DNA of 64,000 nt, from the NCBI RefSeq assembly GCF_026625785.1, contig NZ_CP113063.1:3410001-3474000 (forward strand), in the 5' to 3' direction. This document shows, piece after piece, positions 24,987 to 32,616 of the stretch. The stretch comes from Gordonia sp. SL306. Lineage in GTDB: Bacteria; Actinomycetota; Actinomycetes; Mycobacteriales; Mycobacteriaceae. A program made the translations under genes and the position numbers. The notes below the pieces were generated by a model. The model was not told the DNA's origin. It saw nothing but the letters and a program-made list of their open reading frames with translations, and searched no databases. How positions within the stretch are numbered: position 1 is the stretch's first letter; every line of letters starts with the position of its first letter.

Positions 24987-25988
24987 GTGCTCGTAGAGTT
25001 CGATTCCGACCAGCGGCTATGGGGTAAGACCGTACGGGAGCTGCTGGCGAAGGAATGCTCGCCGGCATGGATCCGGCAGGTGGTCGATGAGGACGTCGAT
25101 CCGGCGCCACTCTGGGCGACGTATGTCGATCAGGGCTGGACGGAACTGGTGGAACCGGCCGAATCCGTCGAGCTCGCCATCGCCCTGGAAGGCATGGGCG
25201 CGGCGACCGATCCGACGCCGTTCCTCGCGACCGTGACCCAGTTCGCGCCACTGGCCGGGGAGCTGGCCGAACCCGGCAGGACGGGTGCGGCGGTCCCGAC
25301 CGGTATCACCGCACATCTCGACGACGACGGGTGGTTGCTGTCGGGTACCTGCCGGAACGTTCTCGACGGCGACCGCGCCGAGCAGTTCGCCGTGGTGACC
25401 GCTGCAGGTGTGTTCGTGATCCCCGCGGAGGTCGCCATCGTGACGCGGGTGCCGTGCTTCGATCCGCTGATGCATGTCGCTGATGTCACGTTTCCGTCTG
25501 TGCGCGTACCGGATTCACGGCGCAACCCGGTTCCCGATGTCGCTCGGGCACGTGCCGTCGCGCTGATGGGGTTGTCCATCACGATGGTCGGTGCCTGCCA
25601 GCGCATCCTCGACCTCGCGCTCGAGCATGTGACCAACCGGCAGCAGTTCGGCGTCGCGATCGGCAGCTTCCAGGCCGTGAAGCACAAGGCAGCCGACATG
25701 CACGTCGCGGTGGAGCGGGCCCGGGCTCTCGCGTACTACAGCGCGTTGACGATCGCGACCGGCAGCGCCGACATGCGGTTGGCGGCGTCGATGGCGAAAG
25801 CCTCGGCGGGAGAGTGCCAATCGCTGGTGTTCCGCAACGGCTATCAGCTGTTCGGTGCGATGGGATACACGTGGGAGAACGATCTGCAGTTCCCACTCAA
25901 GCGTGCCAAGGCAGGAGAACTGATGCTCGGCGGTTCGGACGAACACCGGGCATTGATCACCGAGGAGTATCGTGCAACTCAACTTTGA
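24987..25988 (+). CDS. Acyl-CoA dehydrogenase, smaller subunit of pair 2
   Basis: This 333-residue protein is a divergent acyl-CoA dehydrogenase. The C-terminal helical domain is recognisable (NRQQFGVAIGSFQAVKHKAADMH and FGAMGYTWENDLQF), whereas the flavin-binding middle part is poorly conserved. It overlaps the larger partner gene by 17 bases, as in known alpha2-beta2 acyl-CoA dehydrogenases of steroid pathways. I chose the GTG at 24987, which has GAGGAGA at a good distance, over the GTG six bases earlier. It is first in an operon with its partner and a hydratase. Confidence 0.82.
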   Translation: MLVEFDSDQRLWGKTVRELLAKECSPAWIRQVVDEDVDPAPLWATYVDQGWTELVEPAESVELAIALEGMGAATDPTPFLATVTQFAPLAGELAEPGRTGAAVPTGITAHLDDDGWLLSGTCRNVLDGDRAEQFAVVTAAGVFVIPAEVAIVTRVPCFDPLMHVADVTFPSVRVPDSRRNPVPDVARARAVALMGLSITMVGACQRILDLALEHVTNRQQFGVAIGSFQAVKHKAADMHVAVERARALAYYSALTIATGSADMRLAASMAKASAGECQSLVFRNGYQLFGAMGYTWENDLQFPLKRAKAGELMLGGSDEHRALITEEYRATQL

Positions 25989-27147
25989 CGCCGATGTCGA
26001 GGAGTTCCGGGCGGAGTTCGTCGCGTTCCTCGACGAGCATCTCCCCACCGAGGCGCAAGCCGGCCGTCGGACGAAATCCAGTTCGGACATACCGGATTGG
26101 GCCCGTGAGTGGCAACGCCTGCAATTCGATCACGGATGGCTACAGCCCGGGAATTCACCGGAGTTCGGTGGACGAAACGCCGGAATCCTGCAGCAGTACG
26201 TCCATCTCGTCGAGCTGTCACGGCGGCGCATCTACCACAGCTACAACCCGCAGGGGCTCGGCATCATCGCGGCTTCGCTGCTGACCTTCGGGACCCCGGA
26301 GCAGAAGAGCAAATGGGCGGTGCGCATCCTGCGTGCCGAGATCACGGCGTCGCTGGGGATGAGTGAGCCGGGGGCCGGCTCGGATCTGGCCTCCCTACGC
26401 ACCAAGGCGCGACTCGAGGGCGACGAGTTCGTGGTGAACGGACAGAAGGTCTGGACGTCGGGAGCGCATGACGCCGACGTTCTGTTGACCTTCGTGCGCA
26501 CCGACCCCGATGCGCCCAAACACAAGGGCATCAGCGCCATCCTGATCCCGACCGATCTGCCCGGCGTCACCCGCCGCCCGTTCGGGGCGATCTCGTCGCC
26601 CACGGATCTGGACTTCAACGAGGTCTTCTTCGAGGATGTGCGGGTGCCCGCCGAGAATCTGATCGGCGAGCTCAACGGGGGTTGGCACGTCGCCAACGGA
26701 TCGTTGGGACACGAGCGAACCCTGTTGTGGCTCAGTTTTGCCGAGCGTCTGGAGGATCTGCTCCGCGACTACCGGCCGGAGACCGTACTCGACCGCGACC
26801 GCTACGCGACCCTCGTGATGGACTCGTATGCGCTCCGGTTGCTCGGCTCGAAGGCGCTGGGCCGGGCGGCCCGGGGTGAGCAGGATGTGCCCGCGTTGTC
26901 GGTGCTCAAGCTCATGGGTTCGGAAGCCGTGCAGAACGCGACCGAGCATGCCCTCGCCGCCTCAGGCGAGAACGGGCTGTCGCATCCCGGGCTGACCGCA
27001 CCGTACAACCACATGGACCTCGAGATGCTGTACACCAGTTGGTTCGAACGCTATGCGCGCAGCTTCGGCTACACCATCGCCGGTGGCACCTCGGAGATCC
27101 AGCGGAACGTCATCGCGGAGCGAGTGCTCGGATTACCCAGGCGCTGA
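25972..27147 (+). CDS. Acyl-CoA dehydrogenase, larger subunit of pair 2
   Basis: The 391-residue protein carries the canonical acyl-CoA dehydrogenase segments: LGMSEPGAGSDLASLRTKA near 125, VNGQKVWTSGA, the closing motif IAGGTSEIQRNVIAERVLGLPR, and HERTLLW in the middle domain. It should supply the FAD and catalytic sites of the pair. The start is GTG within the preceding gene. The operon is preceded by box 5. The substrate is probably a bulky CoA ester, since unequal pairs in actinobacteria act on ring-bearing acyl groups. Confidence 0.9.
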   Translation: MQLNFDADVEEFRAEFVAFLDEHLPTEAQAGRRTKSSSDIPDWAREWQRLQFDHGWLQPGNSPEFGGRNAGILQQYVHLVELSRRRIYHSYNPQGLGIIAASLLTFGTPEQKSKWAVRILRAEITASLGMSEPGAGSDLASLRTKARLEGDEFVVNGQKVWTSGAHDADVLLTFVRTDPDAPKHKGISAILIPTDLPGVTRRPFGAISSPTDLDFNEVFFEDVRVPAENLIGELNGGWHVANGSLGHERTLLWLSFAERLEDLLRDYRPETVLDRDRYATLVMDSYALRLLGSKALGRAARGEQDVPALSVLKLMGSEAVQNATEHALAASGENGLSHPGLTAPYNHMDLEMLYTSWFERYARSFGYTIAGGTSEIQRNVIAERVLGLPRR

Positions 27148-27170
27148 GTCGGTATCGATGAAGGACACAG

Positions 27171-27953
27171 ATGAACATCTTGTATGACGTGAAGGACAAG
27201 ATCGCGACTATCACGCTGAATCGTCCGGAGGTGGCCAACGCCCAGAACGCCGAGCTCCTCGACGAGCTGGACGCGGCGTGGACCAGGGCAGCCGACGATC
27301 CGGACGTCAGTGTGATCGTCCTGCGTGGCGAGGGTAAGCACTTCTCCTCCGGACACGACCTCAACGGTGGCGGCCCCAGGCCGGACAAGATCACCCTGGA
27401 GATGGTCTACGGCACCGAGGCCCGGCGATACCTCGACTACAGCCTGCGTTGGCGCAACATCCCCAAGCCGAGTATCGCTGCGGTGCAGGGTCGTTGCATC
27501 GCAGGTGGTCTTCTGCTCTGTTGGCCTTGCGACCTGATCATCGCATCGGAGGACGCCAAGTTCTCCGATCCCGTCGTGATGATGGGTATCGGTGGCGTCG
27601 AATATCACGGCCACACCTGGGAACTGGGCCCGCGCAAGGCCAAGGAGATCCTCTTCACCGGACGCCCGGTCACGGCCGTGGAGGCGGAACAGACCGGCAT
27701 GGTGAACCTGGTGGTCCCACGAGATGAGCTCGATGCGCGGACCGCGGAGATGGCGGCCAGGATCGCGACCATGCCCCCGTTCGCCTTGCGCCAGGCCAAG
27801 CGGGCCGTCAACCAGACGCTCGATGTCCAGGGCTTCTATGCGGCGATCCAGTCGGTGTTCGACATCCATCAGACCGGACACGGAAATGCGCTGAGCATGA
27901 GTGGGTTTCCCGTGCTCGTCCATCTCGACGAGATGAAGGGCCGAATGAGCTGA
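27171..27953 (+). CDS. Enoyl-CoA hydratase/isomerase family protein
   Basis: The 260-residue crotonase-fold protein shows ITLNRPEVANAQNA, oxyanion-hole segment KHFSSGHDLNG and VQGRCIAGG. The catalytic loop is unusual (DPVVMMGIGGVEYHGHTWEL), so the classical pair of Glu residues is not in the normal places, and Glu in GGVEYHG may be the functional base. It is the third gene of the dehydrogenase pair 2 operon, and the ATG has AAGGACACAG ahead. Hydration of the product of pair 2 is the likely job. A lyase or isomerase role is possible. Confidence 0.82.
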   Translation: MNILYDVKDKIATITLNRPEVANAQNAELLDELDAAWTRAADDPDVSVIVLRGEGKHFSSGHDLNGGGPRPDKITLEMVYGTEARRYLDYSLRWRNIPKPSIAAVQGRCIAGGLLLCWPCDLIIASEDAKFSDPVVMMGIGGVEYHGHTWELGPRKAKEILFTGRPVTAVEAEQTGMVNLVVPRDELDARTAEMAARIATMPPFALRQAKRAVNQTLDVQGFYAAIQSVFDIHQTGHGNALSMSGFPVLVHLDEMKGRMS

Positions 27954-28056
27954 GTCTGCCGACCGGGGTCAAATGGTCCGCGCGGCAACAATATTGCTCA
28001 TAGGAAATTCTCAGTTTCGGCACAAACGGGCAGGTGATTGCCCTATTCTCTAGAGA

Positions 28057-28071
28057 GAGAATGTGATTATC
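28057..28071. promoter_or_regulatory. 15-bp regulon box 6 (GAGAATGTGATTATC)
   Basis: This copy has one mismatch in the right arm. It lies 90 bases before the lipoprotein start and overlaps a second inverted repeat, ATTCTCT...AGAGAAT, at about 28045-28062. It suggests that the lipoprotein belongs to the regulon. Confidence 0.6.
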
Positions 28072-28161
28072 ACACTCGGTCGCCGGCACCCACTGCCGTC
28101 GATGCTTCATGAATCAGTTGAGCGCCCGTGATATCGAGCGTTCACAAGAAAGGACACCACC

Positions 28162-28674
28162 ATGCGCAGAACTTTCACCGCGCGGGCTCTGGCCATGTGT
28201 GCGGGGGCGGTCATGATCGTCGGCGTCGCGGCCGGTTGTAGCGACTCGGACTCGAGTGATTCCAGCTCGAGCGCAACCAGTTCGATGGCATCGACGTCGA
28301 TGGCCGCGGCCGCCGCGGACCCGGCCACCACCAAGGAGATCACCGACGCGTATGTGGTCTTCTTCAACGGTCAGACCCCGCCGGCCGAACGCGCCGCGTT
28401 GATCGAGAACGGCGACGCGTTCCTGCCGGTGCTGCAGGGGCTGACGCAGAATCCGCAGTCCATGCAGACGACGGTGGCGGTGAAGGATGTGAAGGTGACC
28501 GACGCCGACCATGCCGACGTCACGTATGACCTGCTGATGCAGGCGAACCCGGTGATGCCGGGTCAGACCGGCCAGGCGATCAAGGAAGAGGGGAAGTGGA
28601 AGGTCTCCGCCGACACCTTCTGCGCGCTGATGGCGGTGCAGGGGGACGGGGGACAGATTCCTGCCTGCGCCTGA
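28162..28674 (+). CDS. MTB12-like secreted lipoprotein
   Basis: The 170-residue precursor has an N-terminal charged and hydrophobic signal ending in a lipobox, VAAGC, with the lipid-attachment Cys at 26. A Ser/Ala-rich linker follows to about 50, then an NTF2-like domain similar to mycobacterial low-molecular-weight antigen MTB12 (FFNGQTPPAERAALIENGD, WKVSADTFCALM). Two Cys residues near the C-terminus may pair. Known homologues are secreted or surface proteins of unclear function. It stands alone behind box 6, so binding of a hydrophobic substrate at the cell surface is a reasonable guess. Confidence 0.8.
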   Translation: MRRTFTARALAMCAGAVMIVGVAAGCSDSDSSDSSSSATSSMASTSMAAAAADPATTKEITDAYVVFFNGQTPPAERAALIENGDAFLPVLQGLTQNPQSMQTTVAVKDVKVTDADHADVTYDLLMQANPVMPGQTGQAIKEEGKWKVSADTFCALMAVQGDGGQIPACA

Positions 28675-28687
28675 CACACGGAAACCC

Positions 28688-28722
28688 CTTCGGGCCGGCC
28701 TCGATTCGAGGCCGGCCCGAAG
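28688..28722. terminator. Strong hairpin between lipoprotein gene and convergent operon
   Basis: CTTCGGGCCGGCCTCGA at 28688 pairs perfectly with the complementary arm ending at 28722. This gives a stem of up to 17 bp just after the lipoprotein stop. It separates two convergent transcription units. Confidence 0.85.
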
Positions 28723-28770
28723 TGTGTCATGACCAGGTGCGTGATGGCGAAGCGAGTGAGACGCCCGTGC

Positions 28771-29556
28771 TCAGAGCTCGACCAACCGCGGAGCGGTCTG
28801 CGAGGCACGGATCAGGGCGCCGGCCTCGCGCGTCAGCTCTCGACTACTGCCCAGCAGCGAGTCGAGCATGATCACCCTGCGGGCATGCCGATGGAACGGA
28901 TGTTCGGCGGTGAAGCCGATCCCGCCGAGGACCTGCTGGACATGACGAGACGTGATCGAGGCGGCCCGACCGGCCGCTGCCTTGGCGAGAAGCGCGCCGA
29001 AGTCGTCCTGGGCAACCTGGAGGGTGGCCTCGGCCCCCTCGATGGCCACCAGGGTCTCGGCGAGCCGATGACGAACCGCTTGGAACGCGGCGATCGGCCG
29101 ACCGAACTGTGTGCGGTCGAGTGCGTGGGTCCGCGCGAGATCGAGCATGGCGCGGCTGGATCCGAGCAGCCACCATCCGAGCGCCAGACGTGCCTGCACG
29201 AGCGGGACCTCGACGCCCCGCGTCACCTCGTGAAGGGGTAGCTCCGGATCGATCGAGTCATGCCCGTCGGCGTGCACTCGCGCCCACTCCACCCACCGGT
29301 GCCCCACGAAGGGCAACGGCACCACGGACCCAGGCTCTCCGTCGTGGTCGAGCAACACCACGTCGTTGAGAATGGAACTGTGCGTGCCGGTTTCGCCGAG
29401 CAGGCGGAAAACGAGCGGGATGGCGACGTCGGGGATGTCGGTTAGCATCTCCGACCATCCGAGTTCGGCGAGCGCCTTGTCGAGGACAGGCCCCGAACTC
29501 GAGGACATGACCTTGCGCAGGGTGTCGGCGAAGAGATCCTGTTCGGCGCTATCCAC
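28771..29556 (-). CDS. Half-size acyl-CoA dehydrogenase, smaller subunit of pair 3
   Basis: At about 261 residues this is the shortest of the three small subunits. It lacks most of the N-terminal helical and flavin-binding parts. The recognisable C-terminal domain has RTQFGRPIAAFQAVRHRLAETL and QQVLGGIGFTAEHPFHRHARR, where the usual His-Gly-Gly is Leu-Gly-Gly. It starts at GTG 29556 (or GTG 29562) within the larger partner gene and ends the seven-gene leftward operon. It probably forms a heterotetramer with the partner and does not bind FAD on its own. Confidence 0.82.
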   Translation of the reverse strand: MDSAEQDLFADTLRKVMSSSSGPVLDKALAELGWSEMLTDIPDVAIPLVFRLLGETGTHSSILNDVVLLDHDGEPGSVVPLPFVGHRWVEWARVHADGHDSIDPELPLHEVTRGVEVPLVQARLALGWWLLGSSRAMLDLARTHALDRTQFGRPIAAFQAVRHRLAETLVAIEGAEATLQVAQDDFGALLAKAAAGRAASITSRHVQQVLGGIGFTAEHPFHRHARRVIMLDSLLGSSRELTREAGALIRASQTAPRLVEL

Positions 29557-30652
29557 TGTCACCCTTTCCCAGATCGAGTAGTCGGCGCGCGATGATGTTG
29601 CGCTGGATCTCGGCGGTGCCGCCGTAGATCGTCGCCGCACGTGAATAGAGGTATTCCGAACGCAGCACCGGATCGGTCCACTCGATCGCACCGGGGACGA
29701 GATCGCGACAGGTGTCGAAGAGTTGTTGTTCCGCGGTCGCCAGCAGCACCTTGTCGACCGACGTCTCGGGCCCGAGGCGGCCGCCCGCGCCGAGCCGTTG
29801 CTGCGTCGCATACGAGCGGGAACGGACGGTGTGTGCGGCGAGGTAGGCCGCGCCGAGATCGAGGTCGTCGACGGGATCCGACTGCTGCACAAGATTGTCC
29901 AGGATGGAGTACAGGTAGGCGATGCGATGCCAGAAGCACGTCGATCGTTCGTGTGGCAGCAGGTCCATGGCGACCCGCCATCCGTCGCCCGGCCGGCCCA
30001 GCATCCGATCGGCCGGTACCACGACGTCGTCGAACCAGACCTCGGCGAACTCGTCGACGCCATGCATCGTCCGCAGCGGTCGCACCGTGATGCCCGGGGT
30101 GTCCATGTCGACGAAGAACGCGGTGATGCCCTCGTGACCCGGGCCGGTGCGGGTCAGGAGCACGCACCGGGCGGCGAACTGGGCGAGACTGGTCCATACC
30201 TTCTGGCCGTTGATGATCCACGTGTCGGAGTCGGGATCCGGTGCCGCGCGCGTACTCAGTGACGCCAGATCGCTACCGGAGCCGGGTTCGGAGAAGCCCT
30301 GGCACCACTGCTCGTCGCCGTTGAGCAATCGTGGCACCATCTCGGCAGCCAGCTCGGGCCGCGCGTAGGAGATGACGGTCGGCGCGAGCACTTCGATCAT
30401 CGAGTAGATGCCGGGTTCGGCGAGATTGCGTGTCGCGACTTCTTCGCCGAGCACTGCCCGCAGCACCGCCTCGCCGCCGAGGCCGCCGACCTCGGCAGGC
30501 CAGCCGTAGCGCATCCAGTCGGCGTCGTAGAGCGCACGTCGGACACGGGACAGCTGGGCGACCTGGGCGTCGAAGGAATGGTCGTCGCCGGGGGACAGGT
30601 CATGGGTGTCGAGCCACCCGCGCACCGCCGCCCGGAACTCCTGTGTGTTCAT
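29549..30652 (-). CDS. Acyl-CoA dehydrogenase, larger subunit of pair 3
   Basis: The 367-residue protein has the standard motifs GFSEPGSGSDLASLSTRA near 120, INGQKVWTSLA, DLLPHERST in the middle, and IYGGTAEIQRNIIARRLLDLG at the end. It is the FAD-bearing half of dehydrogenase pair 3. The ATG overlaps the stop of the NTF2-like gene (ATGA). Position in the Rieske-oxygenase operon suggests that its CoA ester is on the same route as the oxygenase substrate. Confidence 0.9.
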   Translation of the reverse strand: MNTQEFRAAVRGWLDTHDLSPGDDHSFDAQVAQLSRVRRALYDADWMRYGWPAEVGGLGGEAVLRAVLGEEVATRNLAEPGIYSMIEVLAPTVISYARPELAAEMVPRLLNGDEQWCQGFSEPGSGSDLASLSTRAAPDPDSDTWIINGQKVWTSLAQFAARCVLLTRTGPGHEGITAFFVDMDTPGITVRPLRTMHGVDEFAEVWFDDVVVPADRMLGRPGDGWRVAMDLLPHERSTCFWHRIAYLYSILDNLVQQSDPVDDLDLGAAYLAAHTVRSRSYATQQRLGAGGRLGPETSVDKVLLATAEQQLFDTCRDLVPGAIEWTDPVLRSEYLYSRAATIYGGTAEIQRNIIARRLLDLGKGDSG

Positions 30653-31104
30653 TCCCCCGTGAAGGAGATCGCGTGGGGGCGACCCGAATTGTGCTCACCG
30701 TTACGACGGATGAACGTCATCGCCCTGGTGCGCAATCGCCACCCGACGTCGGTGCGGACGTAGGTGTCGTTGTAGTAGCCGATGCGCATGTCCTGCTGGG
30801 TGTGGTCGATGAAGCAGAGGGGTTGGGTGCCGGTCGCGGTGTCGTTGTCGCTCTCTCCGTCGAGGTCGATGAGGGCTGTTCCGGTGAGGAAGAGGCCTTT
30901 GGGTGCCGCGGCGACCAGTTGGGGAAAGCGGTCGAGGGGGTAGACCTCGCCGAACGCACTGTAGGTGCCGTCCGGCGTGAACACCGACACCACGCCGTCG
31001 GTGTCGCCCTTCGTCATCGTGACCGCGTATTTGGCCAGCAGTTGCTCGATCTCGATCAGGTCGTCATTTCTTGATGCGTCATTTCTGGACAAAGACTTTG
31101 CCAC
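30649..31104 (-). CDS. SnoaL/NTF2-like protein
   Basis: The 151-residue protein fits the NTF2/SnoaL-like fold: an N-terminal helix (IEQLLAKYAVTMTKGD), a strand-rich core (VVSVFTPDGTYSAFGE) and YNDTYVRTDVGWRLRTRAMTFIRR near the end. Members act as isomerases, hydratases or small subunits of ring oxygenases. No catalytic residue can be fixed here. The GTG start overlaps the amidohydrolase end by 26 bases, and its stop is coupled to the dehydrogenase. A partner of the Rieske enzyme or a ring-processing step is plausible. Confidence 0.75.
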   Translation of the reverse strand: MAKSLSRNDASRNDDLIEIEQLLAKYAVTMTKGDTDGVVSVFTPDGTYSAFGEVYPLDRFPQLVAAAPKGLFLTGTALIDLDGESDNDTATGTQPLCFIDHTQQDMRIGYYNDTYVRTDVGWRLRTRAMTFIRRNGEHNSGRPHAISFTGE

Positions 31105-32290
31105 CTTTCATCACGAAGCGGACATCTTGCGTGACGGTGATGTCCTCCAGTGGATTTCCGGGAACGGCGATGATGTCGGCGAGCAGCCCCTCGGCCAGCC
31201 GGCCGCGGTCGTCGACCCGGATCAACTCGGCGGCGGTGACGGTGGCCGCACGCAGTACCGCGGATGCCGGCATCCCGCGCTCGACGAGAGCCACGAGTTC
31301 GTCCGCGTTCTTGCCGTGGGGAATTGCCGGCGCATCTGTGCCGACCGCGATCTTCACCCCGGCGTCATACGCCTTCTTCACCGAGATCCGGGCCTTCGGG
31401 AACATCTCGGCCGCCTTCGCCTGCAGCTCGGGCGGGGAGTGCGAGACATCCATCGCGTCGGCCAGCCGGGTGGTCGGAACCAGGAAGGTATCGTTCGCGA
31501 CCAGCATCTTGATCGCCTCGTCGTCCATCAGGAAGCCGTGTTCGATGCAGTCGATACCGGCTTTCACAGCCTGCTTGACCGCCTCGGCGCCATGGGTGTG
31601 CGATGCCACTCGCAGACCGCGACGGTGCGCCTCGTCGACGATGGCACACAACTCGTCGAACGAATAGTGCTGCGCCCCGGGTTCTCCGGTGAGCGACATG
31701 ACGCCGCCCGACACGCAGACCTTGATCAGCTGCGCGCCGTGCTTGATCTGATACCGCACCGCCTTGCGCACTTCGTCGACGCCGTTGGCGATGCCCTCCT
31801 CGAGGGTGAGGTCCAGGACATGGGGCGCAAAGGCGGCGAACATCGTCGGGTCGAGGTGGCCGCCGGTGGGGGTGATCGCATGTCCGGCCGGCACGATGCG
31901 CGGTCCGTCGATCCACCCTTTGTCGATGGCCCGACCGAGCGCGACGTCGAGCAGGTAACCGCCGGTCTTGACGAAGAGTCCGAGGTTGCGGACGGTGGTG
32001 AAACCGGCCCGCAGCGTGCGGCGGGAATTGCCCACCGCACGCAGCATCCGGGTCGGCGGATCATCCTGGACCGTTGAGTAGACGGGCCGTTCGCCCCGGC
32101 CACCCATCAGCAGGTTGACCTCCATGTCCATCAACCCGGGGAGGAGGATGTTGTCGCCGAGGTCGATGATCTCGCCGTCGGGCTCGCCACCGATTCCGAC
32201 GATCCGATCGCCGTCGACACGGATGATGCCCGGGGTGATCAGCTCACCCGCGTCGACGTCGACCAGACCGGCCGCCTTGAGAGTGACCAT
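31079..32290 (-). CDS. Amidohydrolase-superfamily protein lacking the HxH motif
   Basis: The 403-residue protein has the urease-like amidohydrolase barrel of imidazolonepropionase/prolidase-like enzymes. Probable metal ligands are Lys190 in LIKVCVSGG, His231/His233 in SHTHG, His251 in IEHG and Asp319 in VGTDAP. The first-strand HxH is replaced by Glu57-Val-Asn59 (MDMEVNL), which should change or remove one metal site. It starts at an ATG overlapping the preceding stop (TGATG). In this operon it may hydrolyse a lactone, amide or cyclic intermediate. The usual peptide or imidazolone substrates are unlikely. Confidence 0.82.
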   Translation of the reverse strand: MVTLKAAGLVDVDAGELITPGIIRVDGDRIVGIGGEPDGEIIDLGDNILLPGLMDMEVNLLMGGRGERPVYSTVQDDPPTRMLRAVGNSRRTLRAGFTTVRNLGLFVKTGGYLLDVALGRAIDKGWIDGPRIVPAGHAITPTGGHLDPTMFAAFAPHVLDLTLEEGIANGVDEVRKAVRYQIKHGAQLIKVCVSGGVMSLTGEPGAQHYSFDELCAIVDEAHRRGLRVASHTHGAEAVKQAVKAGIDCIEHGFLMDDEAIKMLVANDTFLVPTTRLADAMDVSHSPPELQAKAAEMFPKARISVKKAYDAGVKIAVGTDAPAIPHGKNADELVALVERGMPASAVLRAATVTAAELIRVDDRGRLAEGLLADIIAVPGNPLEDITVTQDVRFVMKGGKVFVQK

Positions 32291-32616
32291 CAGACCACGG
32301 GTTCGCCGACGAGTTCGGCCCAGGCGGCTCCGCTGTCCGGGACACGCGGTTGCTTCCAGACCTCCACGGGGAACGACACCATCACCAGCGACTGCATGAG
32401 GTGGATCAGCGAACGTACGTCCTCGGGCAGGTCGTCGAGGGGGAATTTGTCACCGAAGACGCACGCGTCGTCCAGGCGTTTCATCGCCGCGTCGTAGAAC
32501 TCCTGCATGTCCGCCATGCTCGACTCGAGCCGCTTCGCATAGCGCTGCGCCTCGGTGGGCAGGCACCAGTCCGAGTACTTCTCCAATTCGGCGAATTCAG
32601 CTGGCAGCTTTGGCAT
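32290..32616 (-). CDS. Hypothetical protein, 108 residues, in the Rieske operon
   Basis: I do not recognise the family. The protein is mostly helical and acidic, with ELEKYSDWCLPTEAQRY near the start, a middle helix MQEFYDAAMKRLDD and a C-terminal VEVWKQPRVPDSG. There is a single Cys and no membrane segment or signal. The ATG at 32616 has AAGGAG at 7 bases. The gene starts inside the oxygenase gene and ends on the amidohydrolase start, so it is tightly coupled between two enzymes. A small auxiliary subunit of the oxygenase is one possibility. Confidence 0.7.
   Translation of the reverse strand: MPKLPAEFAELEKYSDWCLPTEAQRYAKRLESSMADMQEFYDAAMKRLDDACVFGDKFPLDDLPEDVRSLIHLMQSLVMVSFPVEVWKQPRVPDSGAAWAELVGEPVV

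Noticed and set aside
29563..30063. N-terminal extension of the half-size dehydrogenase
   Set aside because: It lies within the larger dehydrogenase gene in another frame and reads as low-complexity Ser/Arg/Pro. The short protein is therefore not truncated by a frameshift that I can see.
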